Source of the DNA: Leptotrichia hofstadii
GTDB taxonomy: Bacteria; Fusobacteriota; Fusobacteriia; Fusobacteriales; Leptotrichiaceae
Length of the DNA: 64,000 nt
Assembly: GCF_007990525.1 (NCBI RefSeq)
Contig: NZ_AP019823.1
Coordinates: 372,001 to 436,000, forward strand
Reading direction: 5' to 3'
Shown: one piece after another, positions 23,691-32,336 of the stretch
Position numbering within the stretch: the first letter of the stretch is position 1
How the letters are laid out: every line of letters starts with the position of its first letter
The notes under the pieces: generated by a model
What the model was told of the DNA's origin: nothing
Databases searched by the model: none
The model's input: only the letters and a program-made list of their open reading frames with translations
Made by a program: the position numbers and the translations under genes

Positions 23691-26600
23691 GTGGCAAAAA
23701 ATTTAGAGTTGAACATAGTTCTGGGTGCGGCAGTAGCTAGTGCTATTAGTGGAATGAGTCAAGTTGCAAACGCTTTAAAAAATACGACGAAATCTGTCAA
23801 AGAATTTGAAAAAGAAATCAAAAGCATGGAAAAAGCACAAAAAGCGTTCCAAAATATGGACAAGGCTCGTGATGGATTAAATAAAATTAATTCAGAGTAT
23901 AAAAAAGCTTCCGAACATTTGCAAAAATTGAAAGCTGAATATGAAAGAACTGGGAGTAGTAATAAACAGTTAGCTAAGGAAATAGAACAGGCTGAAAAAA
24001 ATGTTGGAAAATTGAATAAGCAAAAAGAACGACAACAACATGCATTTGAAGCTGCAAGAAGTAAGATAGAAGCTGAAGGCGCTAGTTTATCTAACTACAG
24101 AAACAAGGTTCAAGAAGTTGAAAAAGAAATTGAAAAAATGAATAAACTGAAAGAAGCTCGAAAAAGATATGACGCTAGGCAAGAAACTGTCGGTAAAATG
24201 AAAGACTTTGGGGATAAGCAAATAATGCAAGGTGTGGGAATGGCTGGAGCTTTGACTGTTCCTGTTAAATTAGCAGTTGATTTAGAAAATGCTCAAGCAG
24301 ACTTAAAAAAAGTTGCTGATTTTAGTTCGAAAGAAATGGAAACAGGATTTTACAAAGCAATGAGGAACTTTAGTGAAAATAGTCCACTTTCTCAAGTAGA
24401 ATTATTTCAAATTGCAGGAGCGGGAGCTCAAGCGGGAATAAAAACAGACGAATTAGAAAGATATACCAAAGACGCTGCTAAAATTAAAGTTGCATTTGAC
24501 ATGAATACTGAAGCAGCAGGGAACTTTTTAGCAAAAACTAGAGCACAACTTAACTTAGATCAAAATGGAGTAATGGAATATGCTAACGTAATCAACTATT
24601 TGGCAAACAATGTAGCAGCAACAGCTCCAGAAATTGCTGATATTTCAAGCAGAGTTGCTGGGTTAGGTGGAATGGCTGGTATTTCCAAAGAAGGAGTTGC
24701 AGCACTAGGAGCAAGTTTAGTATCGGTTGGAGTACCTTCGGAAGTTGCAGCAACTGGATTAAAAAATATCTCATTAGGATTAATGGCTGGAGCATCGGCA
24801 ACGAAAAAGCAATCAGCAGCTTTCAAATCTTTAGGGTTAGACGCAGAAGATGTAGCTAAAAGAATGACGAAAGATGGAGAAGGTACATTAATTGATGTTT
24901 TCCAAAGGATAAAGAAACTTCCAAAGGATGTACAGGCGGCGACACTTAAAAATTTATTTGGTAAAGAATCTATTCAATCTGCATCAGAATTGGCAAAACA
25001 TATTGACGAAGTTGGAACAAATATAAAAAATGCTCATGACAAGATGAAAACATCAGGGAGTGTTGATGCAGAATATAATCAAAGGTTGAAAACAATGGGG
25101 AATTCTTTTGATACTTTGAAAAATAGAATTGTTAATATGGGAGTAGATTTAGGTTCGGCATTGGGACCGAGTTTAGTTCAAGTTGCAAATTCTATTGGTC
25201 CACTTATTACTAAATTTTCTCAATTAATACAAAAACATCCACAACTGACTGCAAATATTCTAAAAGCTGTAGCCGGATTTGCAGCATTTAAAATAGGAAT
25301 TGGTGGCTTGGCAAAAGGATTCGCACCAGTTTTTAGCGGAATATCAAAAGGAATGTTGATATTTGATAAATTCAAGGCTGCTGGAAGTTTTACAGAAGGA
25401 TTTAAAACAGCATTTCCAACAATTTCTAAAATTGGTAGTGGGCTAAAGAAATTAGGACAATCTGGATTAAAAGTAGGAAAAGTACTCGGAAAAGGATTAG
25501 TAAAAGGAGTACAAGCAACAGGAAAAGTTGCAAAAATAGCAAGTAGCGGAATAGTCAAAGGTGCTAAATTTGTTGGAAGTGGTGCTATAAAAGGTGCAAA
25601 AGCAATCGGCTCAGGAGCAAAGGCTGTTGGTGGAATGGCAATTCAAGGAGCAGCTAAAGGAATGCAGCTTTTAGCAACAGGAGCGCAGAAAGCTATTGGA
25701 GCAGTAAGAGCAGTTGGTGTGGCTTTGAAAGTTGCTTTTATGGCAAATCCAGTTGGATTTATTATTGCTGCAATAGTTGCTGTTGTTGTGATATTAGTTG
25801 TGCTTTATAACAAATGTTCGTGGTTTAGGAATGGTGTAAATGCAGCTTTTAGAGCAGTAGGTAATTTCATAAAACAGGTTTGGCAAGGTATTAAGCCAGT
25901 TGTAATGGCTGTTATTTCAGGTATCGCAGCTTATATAAGAGTGTACGTTGCTATTTGGAAAGCTATATTTAAAGGGATAGGTATTATATTTAAAGCTATT
26001 TGGAACGGAATAAAAGTAGTTGTAAAAGTAGTAATGGTCGCAATATCGGCTTACATTAGAACGTACATAAATGTCTGGAAAACAATTTTTAAAGTAATTG
26101 GTACAGTTGCCAAAGCTGTATGGAACGCTATCAAATCAACAGCATTAGCATTATGGAATGCTCTAAAAAGTGGGATAACAACAGTAGGCTCATTTTTTAA
26201 ATCGACTTGGGAAGGAATAAAAGGAGCTGCAATTGCTGTATGGAATGGTATTAAATCAGCATTTGATAAAGTTGTTGAAGGATTAAAAAGTGCAATTAGT
26301 GGTGTTGTAAAATTTTTCACGGATAAATGGAACAGTTTAAAAAGCATGGTTTCTAGTGGACTTGGAGCAGTTGGAGGACTTTTAGGAATTGGAAAAAATG
26401 CAGCGGGAACTAACTACTGGAGTGGAGGACTTACAACAGTAGCTGAGCGTGGAGCAGAATTAATCCAAATGCCTGGTAAACCAGCTTTCTTAGCAGAACA
26501 CGAAATGTTATTAAATTTACCTCGTGGTACTCAAATCTTGAATAATCGTGAAACTAGAAATAGTTTTAGAGATAAAATTAGTGGACTAAAAGAGCGAATG

Positions 26601-26756
26601 TCAGGGCTTAGAAATAATGAAGGTTCGAGTGGCGGAGACACTATTAATATTAGTATAACAGTAAATGGAAATGCTGATACAAGTGCAATTGAGAAAGCAG
26701 TAATGAGAGCATTGGCGAAAGCTAAAAATAAAAAAGAAAGGACGGCGTTTGGATAA
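23691..26756 (+). CDS. Tape measure protein
   Basis: A GTG start follows GGAAGGAGG. The 1021-residue protein has an N-terminal coiled coil (~20-165), the TMP core (~190-480; LENAQADLKKVADFSS, ENSPLSQVELFQIAGAGAQAG), Gly/Lys-rich repeats (~600-680), a hydrophobic span (~685-710, VGFIIAAIVAVVVILVVLY), repeated W-x-x-IK units (~715-860) and a C-terminal tail (AERGAELIQMPGKPAFLAEHEM). Its length sets tail length, roughly 150 nm by the usual 0.15 nm per residue. Confidence 0.9.
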   Translation: MAKNLELNIVLGAAVASAISGMSQVANALKNTTKSVKEFEKEIKSMEKAQKAFQNMDKARDGLNKINSEYKKASEHLQKLKAEYERTGSSNKQLAKEIEQAEKNVGKLNKQKERQQHAFEAARSKIEAEGASLSNYRNKVQEVEKEIEKMNKLKEARKRYDARQETVGKMKDFGDKQIMQGVGMAGALTVPVKLAVDLENAQADLKKVADFSSKEMETGFYKAMRNFSENSPLSQVELFQIAGAGAQAGIKTDELERYTKDAAKIKVAFDMNTEAAGNFLAKTRAQLNLDQNGVMEYANVINYLANNVAATAPEIADISSRVAGLGGMAGISKEGVAALGASLVSVGVPSEVAATGLKNISLGLMAGASATKKQSAAFKSLGLDAEDVAKRMTKDGEGTLIDVFQRIKKLPKDVQAATLKNLFGKESIQSASELAKHIDEVGTNIKNAHDKMKTSGSVDAEYNQRLKTMGNSFDTLKNRIVNMGVDLGSALGPSLVQVANSIGPLITKFSQLIQKHPQLTANILKAVAGFAAFKIGIGGLAKGFAPVFSGISKGMLIFDKFKAAGSFTEGFKTAFPTISKIGSGLKKLGQSGLKVGKVLGKGLVKGVQATGKVAKIASSGIVKGAKFVGSGAIKGAKAIGSGAKAVGGMAIQGAAKGMQLLATGAQKAIGAVRAVGVALKVAFMANPVGFIIAAIVAVVVILVVLYNKCSWFRNGVNAAFRAVGNFIKQVWQGIKPVVMAVISGIAAYIRVYVAIWKAIFKGIGIIFKAIWNGIKVVVKVVMVAISAYIRTYINVWKTIFKVIGTVAKAVWNAIKSTALALWNALKSGITTVGSFFKSTWEGIKGAAIAVWNGIKSAFDKVVEGLKSAISGVVKFFTDKWNSLKSMVSSGLGAVGGLLGIGKNAAGTNYWSGGLTTVAERGAELIQMPGKPAFLAEHEMLLNLPRGTQILNNRETRNSFRDKISGLKERMSGLRNNEGSSGGDTINISITVNGNADTSAIEKAVMRALAKAKNKKERTAFG

Positions 26757-26977
26757 TGGCTAACATTAGAGTTTACAGGACACAAAGTGGTGACACTTGG
26801 GATTTGATAGCTTATAGAGTTTACGGAAGTGAAGGCTATTATCATGACCTTATAAGAAGTAATTTAGCTTTAATTGACATCGCCGTTTTTGATGCCAACA
26901 TTCCAATTATTCTTCCTGAAATTGCTGAAGAAAGTGATAATGATACAAGTTTACCGCCGTGGAAGAGAGGTGAATAG
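26756..26977 (+). CDS. Tail protein X (LysM-like)
   Basis: The 73-residue protein has RVYRTQSGDTWDLIAYRVYGSEGYYHDLI and IILPEI, the P2 gpX pattern related to LysM. It overlaps the tape measure stop by one base and precedes the gpD hub, as in P2. Confidence 0.85.
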   Translation: MANIRVYRTQSGDTWDLIAYRVYGSEGYYHDLIRSNLALIDIAVFDANIPIILPEIAEESDNDTSLPPWKRGE

Positions 26978-26979
26978 GA

Positions 26980-27834
26980 ATGGCTTTTGCTAGAAATATT
27001 AGGGTTATAGTTATATTTAATAAAGTTGATATTTCTGAAGAAGTAGCGCATTCTATTTCATCTCTTAACTACACGGACAATTCCAAAAATGCTATAGATG
27101 ATTTAGAAATAGAACTAGAAAATCTAGATTATAGATGGCTTAAAGAGTGGTATCCTGATGAGAACGCTCAATTACTTGTTGGGATTCACGAAGAGCTGGA
27201 AAATGAAACTAATTTTTTAGATTTGGGAACTTTTTATGTGGATGAGCCGACTTTTGAAGACCATAAACTTACTTTAAAATGTTTGGCTTTACCGCTTGAC
27301 CAAAACATTCGGGATCAGAAAAATAGCGTTGCTTGGGAAAATGTAACTTTGAAAGAGCTTGTTACACAGATTGCGAATAAACACGAAATGAATGCAGAGA
27401 TTTATGCAGAGAATGTGTTTTTTGAGAGATTGGACCAGAATCAGGAAACAGATTTAGCCTTTATTAATCGAGTTGTAAAAGAGATTGGCTTGAATATGAA
27501 AGTATCCGACGATAAAATAATTATTTTTGATGATGAGGAAATGGAAAAAAATGATACTATTGAAGTTTTTAACATTAAAGACTATCGAATTAGAAGTTTT
27601 AGCTTGAAAAAGAAAAACAAAGAGATTTACGATAAAGTTGAAGTTTCCTACTATGATCCTGATAAGAAAAAAGTCGTTAAGGAAATCATTACAAAAGAGG
27701 AACTTGACAAGCGTAATCAAGTTACAACTGAAGAAAAAGAATCTAAAAATAAAGATAATAAGAAAAATAATAAGAAGAGTCAGAAAAAGACTAACAAAAA
27801 GCCAGTCAAAAAGGTTAAATCTAAGAAAAAATAA
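26980..27834 (+). CDS. Baseplate hub, N-terminal part of a split gpD
   Basis: The 284-residue protein has the late-control-D hub start (VDISEEVAHSISSLNYTDN..., DLEIELENLDYRWL) and domain two (QNQETDLAFINRVVKEIGLNMKVSDDKIIIFDD). It ends in a Lys-rich tail at TAA 27832-27834. The same reading frame continues after the stop as the next gene, which carries the missing hub domain. gpD is normally a single polypeptide. Confidence 0.8.
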   Translation: MAFARNIRVIVIFNKVDISEEVAHSISSLNYTDNSKNAIDDLEIELENLDYRWLKEWYPDENAQLLVGIHEELENETNFLDLGTFYVDEPTFEDHKLTLKCLALPLDQNIRDQKNSVAWENVTLKELVTQIANKHEMNAEIYAENVFFERLDQNQETDLAFINRVVKEIGLNMKVSDDKIIIFDDEEMEKNDTIEVFNIKDYRIRSFSLKKKNKEIYDKVEVSYYDPDKKKVVKEIITKEELDKRNQVTTEEKESKNKDNKKNNKKSQKKTNKKPVKKVKSKKK

Positions 27835-27843
27835 GAGGTTGAA

Positions 27844-28413
27844 ATGAAGAAAAAGACAACTGGTAAGAAAAAAGGTAAAACAGTTAAAGAATCAAAAGAA
27901 AAATTACAGAAGAAAGCCGAAAGCAAGAAAAAAAGAACTAAAAAAGAAAAAACATTAAAGGTAAAAACAAAAGGAAAAACAGAGCCAAAGAAGGTTGCAA
28001 AAAAGACTTTGAAAGACAATCTTAAACAAGAATATCAGATAACTTTAAATGTTGATGGAAGTACTAAATACTTAGCTGGAGCAATAATTGAGCTTGATGA
28101 AAGCTGGGGAAAGTTTGAAGGTAAATACGTAATTGACAAGGTAACACACGAGATAAGCGGTGATTATACTTGCGAAATTACAGCAATGAAATTAGGTGCG
28201 AGAGAAAACGCAGAGAAAAAAGCAATAGCTCAAACTAAAGAAGAACAAAAGAAAAAAGAAGCTGAAAAAGCTAAGAAAAAAAGTGCGAAGAAGTCGAAAA
28301 GTAAAACAACTTCTAAAGGTAAAAACACTGTGAGAAAATCGGCTAAAAAAGTAAGAGATAAGAAAAATGGTAAAAAAGATAAAAGCATTAAAAAATCTGG
28401 TAAAAGGAAATAG
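27844..28413 (+). CDS. Baseplate hub, C-terminal part of a split gpD
   Basis: The frame is the same as that of the upstream gene, interrupted only by TAA and three codons. AGAGGTT offers an RBS for ATG 27844. Residues ~55-120 (YQITLNVDGSTKYLAGAIIELDESWGKFEGKYVIDKVTHEISGDYTCEITAMKLG) correspond to the hub's C-terminal domain. Lys-rich arms of about 50 and 70 residues flank it. Either two separately made subunits re-associate, or the stop is read through. Confidence 0.7.
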   Translation: MKKKTTGKKKGKTVKESKEKLQKKAESKKKRTKKEKTLKVKTKGKTEPKKVAKKTLKDNLKQEYQITLNVDGSTKYLAGAIIELDESWGKFEGKYVIDKVTHEISGDYTCEITAMKLGARENAEKKAIAQTKEEQKKKEAEKAKKKSAKKSKSKTTSKGKNTVRKSAKKVRDKKNGKKDKSIKKSGKRK

Positions 28414-28422
28414 AATTTTGTA

Positions 28423-28451
28423 GGACAATGATAATTGAATAATGACTGTGA
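28423..28451 (+). repeat. 29-bp shared cassette box, left boundary of the lipoprotein cassette
   Basis: This matches 7882-7910 at 26 of 29 bases. Its last 12 bases (28440-28451, TAATGACTGTGA) are the exact reverse complement of 29242-29253. Confidence 0.65.
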
Positions 28452-28509
28452 AACTAAAATATTTGTTTTTGAGAGATAACAAGCAATTTTAATTTTCTTA
28501 AAAATAAGG

Positions 28510-28515
28510 TATAAT
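28510..28515 (+). promoter_or_regulatory. -10 box of the cassette lipoprotein gene
   Basis: TATAAT 30 bp before the ATG; the -35 is weak. Confidence 0.5.
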
Positions 28516-28545
28516 ATAATAAAATTATTTTTAGGAGGAATTAAG

Positions 28546-29139
28546 ATGAAAAAATTACTAATCGTTTTAATTGTGTTGATTCTAGTTGCCAGTTGTGGAG
28601 AAGAACAAAGAGATAATTCTAAAGCGGAATCAACAAAACAACAAGTGGAAAATAATAATTTAAATTATGAAGTATTGAAAAATTCAAGAGATACAAGTAA
28701 CTTAACTAAAAAAGAAAATACAATAGATATCTTAGTTAAAGATAATATTTCTGAAGAAAATCTAAAGAAAGTAATGAGAAAAGCAGGAAAAGAGCAAATA
28801 AAAGATGCGGATATTCTGTTTATTCGTGCTTATGGAGATAAAAAATTCTTTAATCTTGGTGGCGAAACACACGGAATGATAACTTATTATCCTGATGGAA
28901 CTGTGAAAGATGAAACTTACAGGGCTAAAAAAGAAATTCCGAGTGATAAAGAAAAAGATATTTATATTGATTATTCAAAAACACTTCACGAAACTTTAAA
29001 ATCAAAAGGAAACTACACTAAACAAGAAGAAGAAAATATTGAAGAAGAAATCAATAAAAAAATAGCTAAGAAATATGGAATTTCACAAGAAGAAGTAGAA
29101 AAAATCTTTGATAAAGTTGTTATTTATCAGGGCATGTAG
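28546..29139 (+). CDS. Phage-borne lipoprotein (cargo gene)
   Basis: The signal peptide MKKLLIVLIVLILVASC ends in a lipobox with Cys17. An Asn/Glu-rich linker (~18-65) leads to an alpha/beta domain (~65-197; IDILVKDNISEENLKKVMRK, DILFIRAYGDKKFFNLGGETHGMITYY). The gene interrupts the baseplate operon and has its own promoter, terminator and cassette repeats. Phage lipoproteins made in lysogens often block superinfection or change the envelope; that role is inferred here. Family not recognised. Confidence 0.6.
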   Translation: MKKLLIVLIVLILVASCGEEQRDNSKAESTKQQVENNNLNYEVLKNSRDTSNLTKKENTIDILVKDNISEENLKKVMRKAGKEQIKDADILFIRAYGDKKFFNLGGETHGMITYYPDGTVKDETYRAKKEIPSDKEKDIYIDYSKTLHETLKSKGNYTKQEEENIEEEINKKIAKKYGISQEEVEKIFDKVVIYQGM

Positions 29140-29155
29140 TTTATAAAAAGGAAGA

Positions 29156-29227
29156 TTGTTTATTCGTACTTTGTTAGAAATATTAGGAATAAAAGCAAAT
29201 ATGGATAGAGAAAAAGAAGGAGCATAA
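29156..29227 (+). CDS. Possible 23-aa peptide in the lipoprotein cassette
   Basis: A TTG start with AAGGAAG upstream gives a short amphipathic peptide (LFIRTLLEILGIKANMDREK). It is small and may be chance or a gene remnant. Confidence 0.2.
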   Translation: MFIRTLLEILGIKANMDREKEGA

Positions 29228-29237
29228 GATTTAAAAG

Positions 29238-29272
29238 AAAATCACAGTCATTAATTTGATTGTGATTTTTTT
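29238..29272 (+). terminator. Terminator of the lipoprotein cassette, carrying the right inverted repeat
   Basis: AAAATCACA (29238-29246) pairs with TGTGATTTT (29261-29269), with an inner TCA/TGA pairing, and a T run follows. 29242-29253 is the inverted copy of 28440-28451. Confidence 0.8.
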
Positions 29273-29302
29273 GTTGCAAAATTTCGAAAGGCGGTGATTG
29301 AT

Positions 29303-29752
29303 TTGGTAGAAACATTAAAATCTGGAGAAGTAAGTGCAATAGACTCGAAAACTGGAAAAGTTAGAGTGCTATTAAAAGGTGATGACGATAAGACAACAGA
29401 TTGGCTTAATGTATTAGTTCCTTATTCTGAAAGCCATAGTGATAATTATACACTCAGTCTAGGTCAAACTGTTTATTGCTTATTCTTTTCAGAAATGCCT
29501 GAGCAAGGAGTAGTACTTGGCTGTCCTATGCGAGGTGCTTCTAGTAGTGAAAGTGAAGTAAAAAGAACTTTTTCTGATGGCGGAAGCTGGAGTTATGACA
29601 AAAACACGTTGACTTTAAATATTAAAAAAATTGTGATTAATGGAGATTTAGAAGTCAGTGGAACTACAAAAACTGGTGGAAGTATTAATCTTAATATACA
29701 TAGACATAGTGGCGTTATGATTGGTGGAGATAAGACAGGAGGACCTGAATAA
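29303..29752 (+). CDS. Baseplate spike protein V
   Basis: TTG 29303 is preferred, 8 bp after AGGCGG; a GTG at 29294 overlaps the RBS. The protein has the gpV OB-fold start (SGEVSAIDSKTGKVRVLLKGDDD, LGQTVYCLF... GVVLGCPM) and a short C-terminal beta-helix tip with HRHSGV, similar to the metal-binding His of P2-type spikes. It punctures the outer membrane on contraction. Confidence 0.8.
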   Translation: MVETLKSGEVSAIDSKTGKVRVLLKGDDDKTTDWLNVLVPYSESHSDNYTLSLGQTVYCLFFSEMPEQGVVLGCPMRGASSSESEVKRTFSDGGSWSYDKNTLTLNIKKIVINGDLEVSGTTKTGGSINLNIHRHSGVMIGGDKTGGPE

Positions 29753-30282
29753 TGATAGGAAGTCTTGGAGATGTAATATTTGAAGCGTCAGAAGATCAGA
29801 TTGTATCACTTAATAATCAAATAAGTAGGTCATACAAGGCTAAAATATCAGAGCATCAAGCGATTTGCGGTCCTGGAATGTTAAGATTCCAAGGGAGAGA
29901 TTTACTAGAAGTTAGTTTTACGATGACTTTGGTATCATCTTTAATACAGCAAACTACTTTAAAAGAGGAGCTAGATACAATCAAGCAAATGTTTGAACTT
30001 GGAGAGTATGCTAATCTAGTTTTTGGCGGTCAAGTATTTGGTGAATACCCTTTTTTGATAACAGAATTATCAGAAGAAAGCAGTTATTTTAATAAAGAAG
30101 AGGGGGGATTTGATGTTGTTAAGTTGAATATTACGCTTAAAGAGTATATTGAAAATCCTAAGTTGTATAATCAATTAATTGAACAAAGAAAAATGCAAAA
30201 AAATCAGCAAGTCACTGAAGAAAATCAAGACGACATCGAGAATGAGCAGAAGGAGGCTGTAAACAATGATAACAGTAAATAG
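29752..30282 (+). CDS. Tail protein U-like
   Basis: The 176-residue protein has the P2 gpU pattern: MIGSLGDVIFEASEDQI at the start, a middle LEVSFTMTLVSSL, and LVFGGQVFGEYPFLITELSEES. The acidic Gln-rich C-terminus (~145-176) is extra. In P2, gpU completes the tail; here it lies among baseplate genes. It overlaps the spike gene stop by one base. Confidence 0.65.
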   Translation: MIGSLGDVIFEASEDQIVSLNNQISRSYKAKISEHQAICGPGMLRFQGRDLLEVSFTMTLVSSLIQQTTLKEELDTIKQMFELGEYANLVFGGQVFGEYPFLITELSEESSYFNKEEGGFDVVKLNITLKEYIENPKLYNQLIEQRKMQKNQQVTEENQDDIENEQKEAVNNDNSK

Positions 30283-30580
30283 CTCTGAAGAAATAAATTA
30301 TAATCCAAAAAACACTTTAGAAGAAGTAGTTGCAAATGTAGGAATGATTTTAAGAGTTTGCAAAGAAGAACAGCCACTCAATCGAGATTTTGCATTTGAC
30401 AGTGATTTGATTGATAAGAACATTAATGTTGTGCAGAATAGGATCACAAGTCACTTGACTAAAATTATAAGAGAATACGAGCCAAGGGCTGTTTTAAGAC
30501 AAACTAGAATCATTATGAAAGATACATATAATAATGATTTTGACATTGAATTAGGAATTGAGGTGGTAAACATTGAGTGA
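30266..30580 (+). CDS. Baseplate wedge protein W (gp25 family)
   Basis: The 104-residue protein has the gp25/gpW signature: VANVGMILRVCKEEQPLNRDFAFD and ITSHLTKIIREYEPRAVLRQ. It has AGGAGG upstream and overlaps gpU by 17 bp. It links hub and wedges. Confidence 0.85.
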   Translation: MITVNSSEEINYNPKNTLEEVVANVGMILRVCKEEQPLNRDFAFDSDLIDKNINVVQNRITSHLTKIIREYEPRAVLRQTRIIMKDTYNNDFDIELGIEVVNIE

Positions 30581-31691
30581 ACAGATAGATGAAAATTATG
30601 AAATTATAGATGCTGATTCATGGGAACTTAAAAGAGATATGATTGATAAATTTCAGGAATTAAGTGGAAGAAAGCTTACAGAATCAAGCCCAGAGACATT
30701 GATTTTTGAAACAGTAGCGTATTTATTTGGATTAAGAGAAGAAAAATACAACGATGAAATGAAACAGAATTATTTAAGATTTGCAAGAAATGAGCGGCTA
30801 GATTTGAAAGGAGAGTTTTACGGAAATAGAGGTAAAAGACTTGTAGAACAACCAGCCGTGGCGACATTTAGATTTTATATTACTGATATTCAAGTAACGG
30901 ATATAATAATTCCGAAAGGGTCAAGGATTCAATACAATGAGTTGTATTTTTCAACAGATGAACAATATAAAATAGAGAAAGGCGATTTATATGTAGATGG
31001 AATCGCAACTTGCAACACATCAGGAACTGTTGGAAATGATATTCCAGTCGGACAAATTAACACGATGGTCGACATTTTTCCACATTACGATAAAGTCGAG
31101 AACATTACAGCATCAAATAATGGAGCTGAAATAGAGCAAGACGATAATTATAGAGCTAGAATCAGAGAAATCCCTGAATCGTTTACAACAGCTGGAAGTA
31201 AAGGAGCTTATGAATTTTGGGCTAAGTCGACAAGTACGAATATTGTTGATGTTGTAGCGTATAGTCCAAGTGCAACAAATGTGGATATTTATGTTTTAAC
31301 TGATTCTCTGACACTAACAAATGAGCTAAAAAAGAGAATTGAAGAAATGCTGAATACTGATAATATAAGACCTCTAACGGATAATGTAACAGTAAAACAG
31401 GCAATAAAAACATCATACACAATTGATTTTGACTACTACATTGATAAATCTAATGAAACGCTTGTAAATGTTATTAAAAATAATGTTGAAAAAGCCGTGA
31501 AAGATTTTAAGATTTGGCAACAAAATAAAATGGGCAGAGATATTAATCCAGACGAGCTTATAAAGTTACTAAAATTAGCTGGAGTAAAAAGAGTTGTATT
31601 AAGAAGTCCAACATTTAGAGTTTTAGATTTTAATGAAATAGCAGAGAATACAAGTGTTACAAGCAATTATTTAGGAGTTGAAAATATATGA
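30573..31691 (+). CDS. Baseplate wedge protein J
   Basis: A TTG start is used, with GAGGTGG upstream. The 372-residue protein contains the baseplate J core: LDLKGEFYGNRGKRL, IIPKGSRIQYNELYFSTDE, and GAEIEQDDNYRARIREIPESFTTAGSKGAYEFWAKS. It overlaps the W gene by 8 bp and the I gene by 4 bp. It forms the wedge that triggers contraction. Confidence 0.9.
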   Translation: MSEQIDENYEIIDADSWELKRDMIDKFQELSGRKLTESSPETLIFETVAYLFGLREEKYNDEMKQNYLRFARNERLDLKGEFYGNRGKRLVEQPAVATFRFYITDIQVTDIIIPKGSRIQYNELYFSTDEQYKIEKGDLYVDGIATCNTSGTVGNDIPVGQINTMVDIFPHYDKVENITASNNGAEIEQDDNYRARIREIPESFTTAGSKGAYEFWAKSTSTNIVDVVAYSPSATNVDIYVLTDSLTLTNELKKRIEEMLNTDNIRPLTDNVTVKQAIKTSYTIDFDYYIDKSNETLVNVIKNNVEKAVKDFKIWQQNKMGRDINPDELIKLLKLAGVKRVVLRSPTFRVLDFNEIAENTSVTSNYLGVENI

Positions 31692-32326
31692 TAACTATTG
31701 ATGATTTAAAATTAACTGATATAGCAGCAAAATCAACTTTGAATGATAAAACGACGCATTGGATATATGAATCAATAAATTTTGCTATCAAAAAGAAGCA
31801 TGAAGCGATTAAAAGAAAATTTTTTTTGGAGTTATCAGAGTTAAATGATGTAGAATTAGATTTTTTGATGTGGGAATATCATGTTGATTACATTGATTCT
31901 AATATCACAAGAGATACTAAAATAAAATTAATAAAAAGATCTGTTTTTTCACACTTTAACAAAGGGACTGTAGGCGGAATTAAAGAAATATGTGAAATAT
32001 TATTTAATGGAAACGTTGAAATAATAGAATGGTTTAAATATGGAGGAAATCCTGGATATTTTAAAGTAAATACAGATGGGAATTTATCAGATTATGAAGG
32101 CTACAAGAAAATAATTGAAGTTGTAGAGCAGTATAAAAATATTCGTTCTTGGCTTGAAGGAATAAGGCTTTTAAGAAAAGAAGAAAAGACAAATTATTAT
32201 GGTTTCGTTGAAAAAAATAAAAAGAAATATTACTTGAACTCAACTGACATAAATATTCCAAATGAAATTATAACAGAAAATTTTGGAACAGTACACAGAA
32301 CAAGAGTTCTAAGAGAAATAAGATAG
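31688..32326 (+). CDS. Tail protein I
   Basis: The 212-residue protein shows the gpI motif set: ELNDVELDFLMWEYHVDYID, RSVFSHFNKGTVGGIKEICEILF. ATGA overlap with gpJ. It joins the wedge to the tail fibre. Confidence 0.85.
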   Translation: MITIDDLKLTDIAAKSTLNDKTTHWIYESINFAIKKKHEAIKRKFFLELSELNDVELDFLMWEYHVDYIDSNITRDTKIKLIKRSVFSHFNKGTVGGIKEICEILFNGNVEIIEWFKYGGNPGYFKVNTDGNLSDYEGYKKIIEVVEQYKNIRSWLEGIRLLRKEEKTNYYGFVEKNKKKYYLNSTDINIPNEIITENFGTVHRTRVLREIR

Positions 32327-32336
32327 GAGGTAAATT

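Noticed and set aside
24592-25558. Long open frames on the minus strand within the tape measure gene
   Set aside because: They mirror the codon pattern of the plus-strand gene, lack ribosome sites and show leucine/proline-rich shadow composition.
27720-28413. Lysine-rich low-complexity DNA as a tandem repeat or spurious ORF
   Set aside because: The frame holds a clear gpD C-terminal domain between the lysine arms, so it is coding; the A-rich pattern comes from lysine codons, not from a true repeat.
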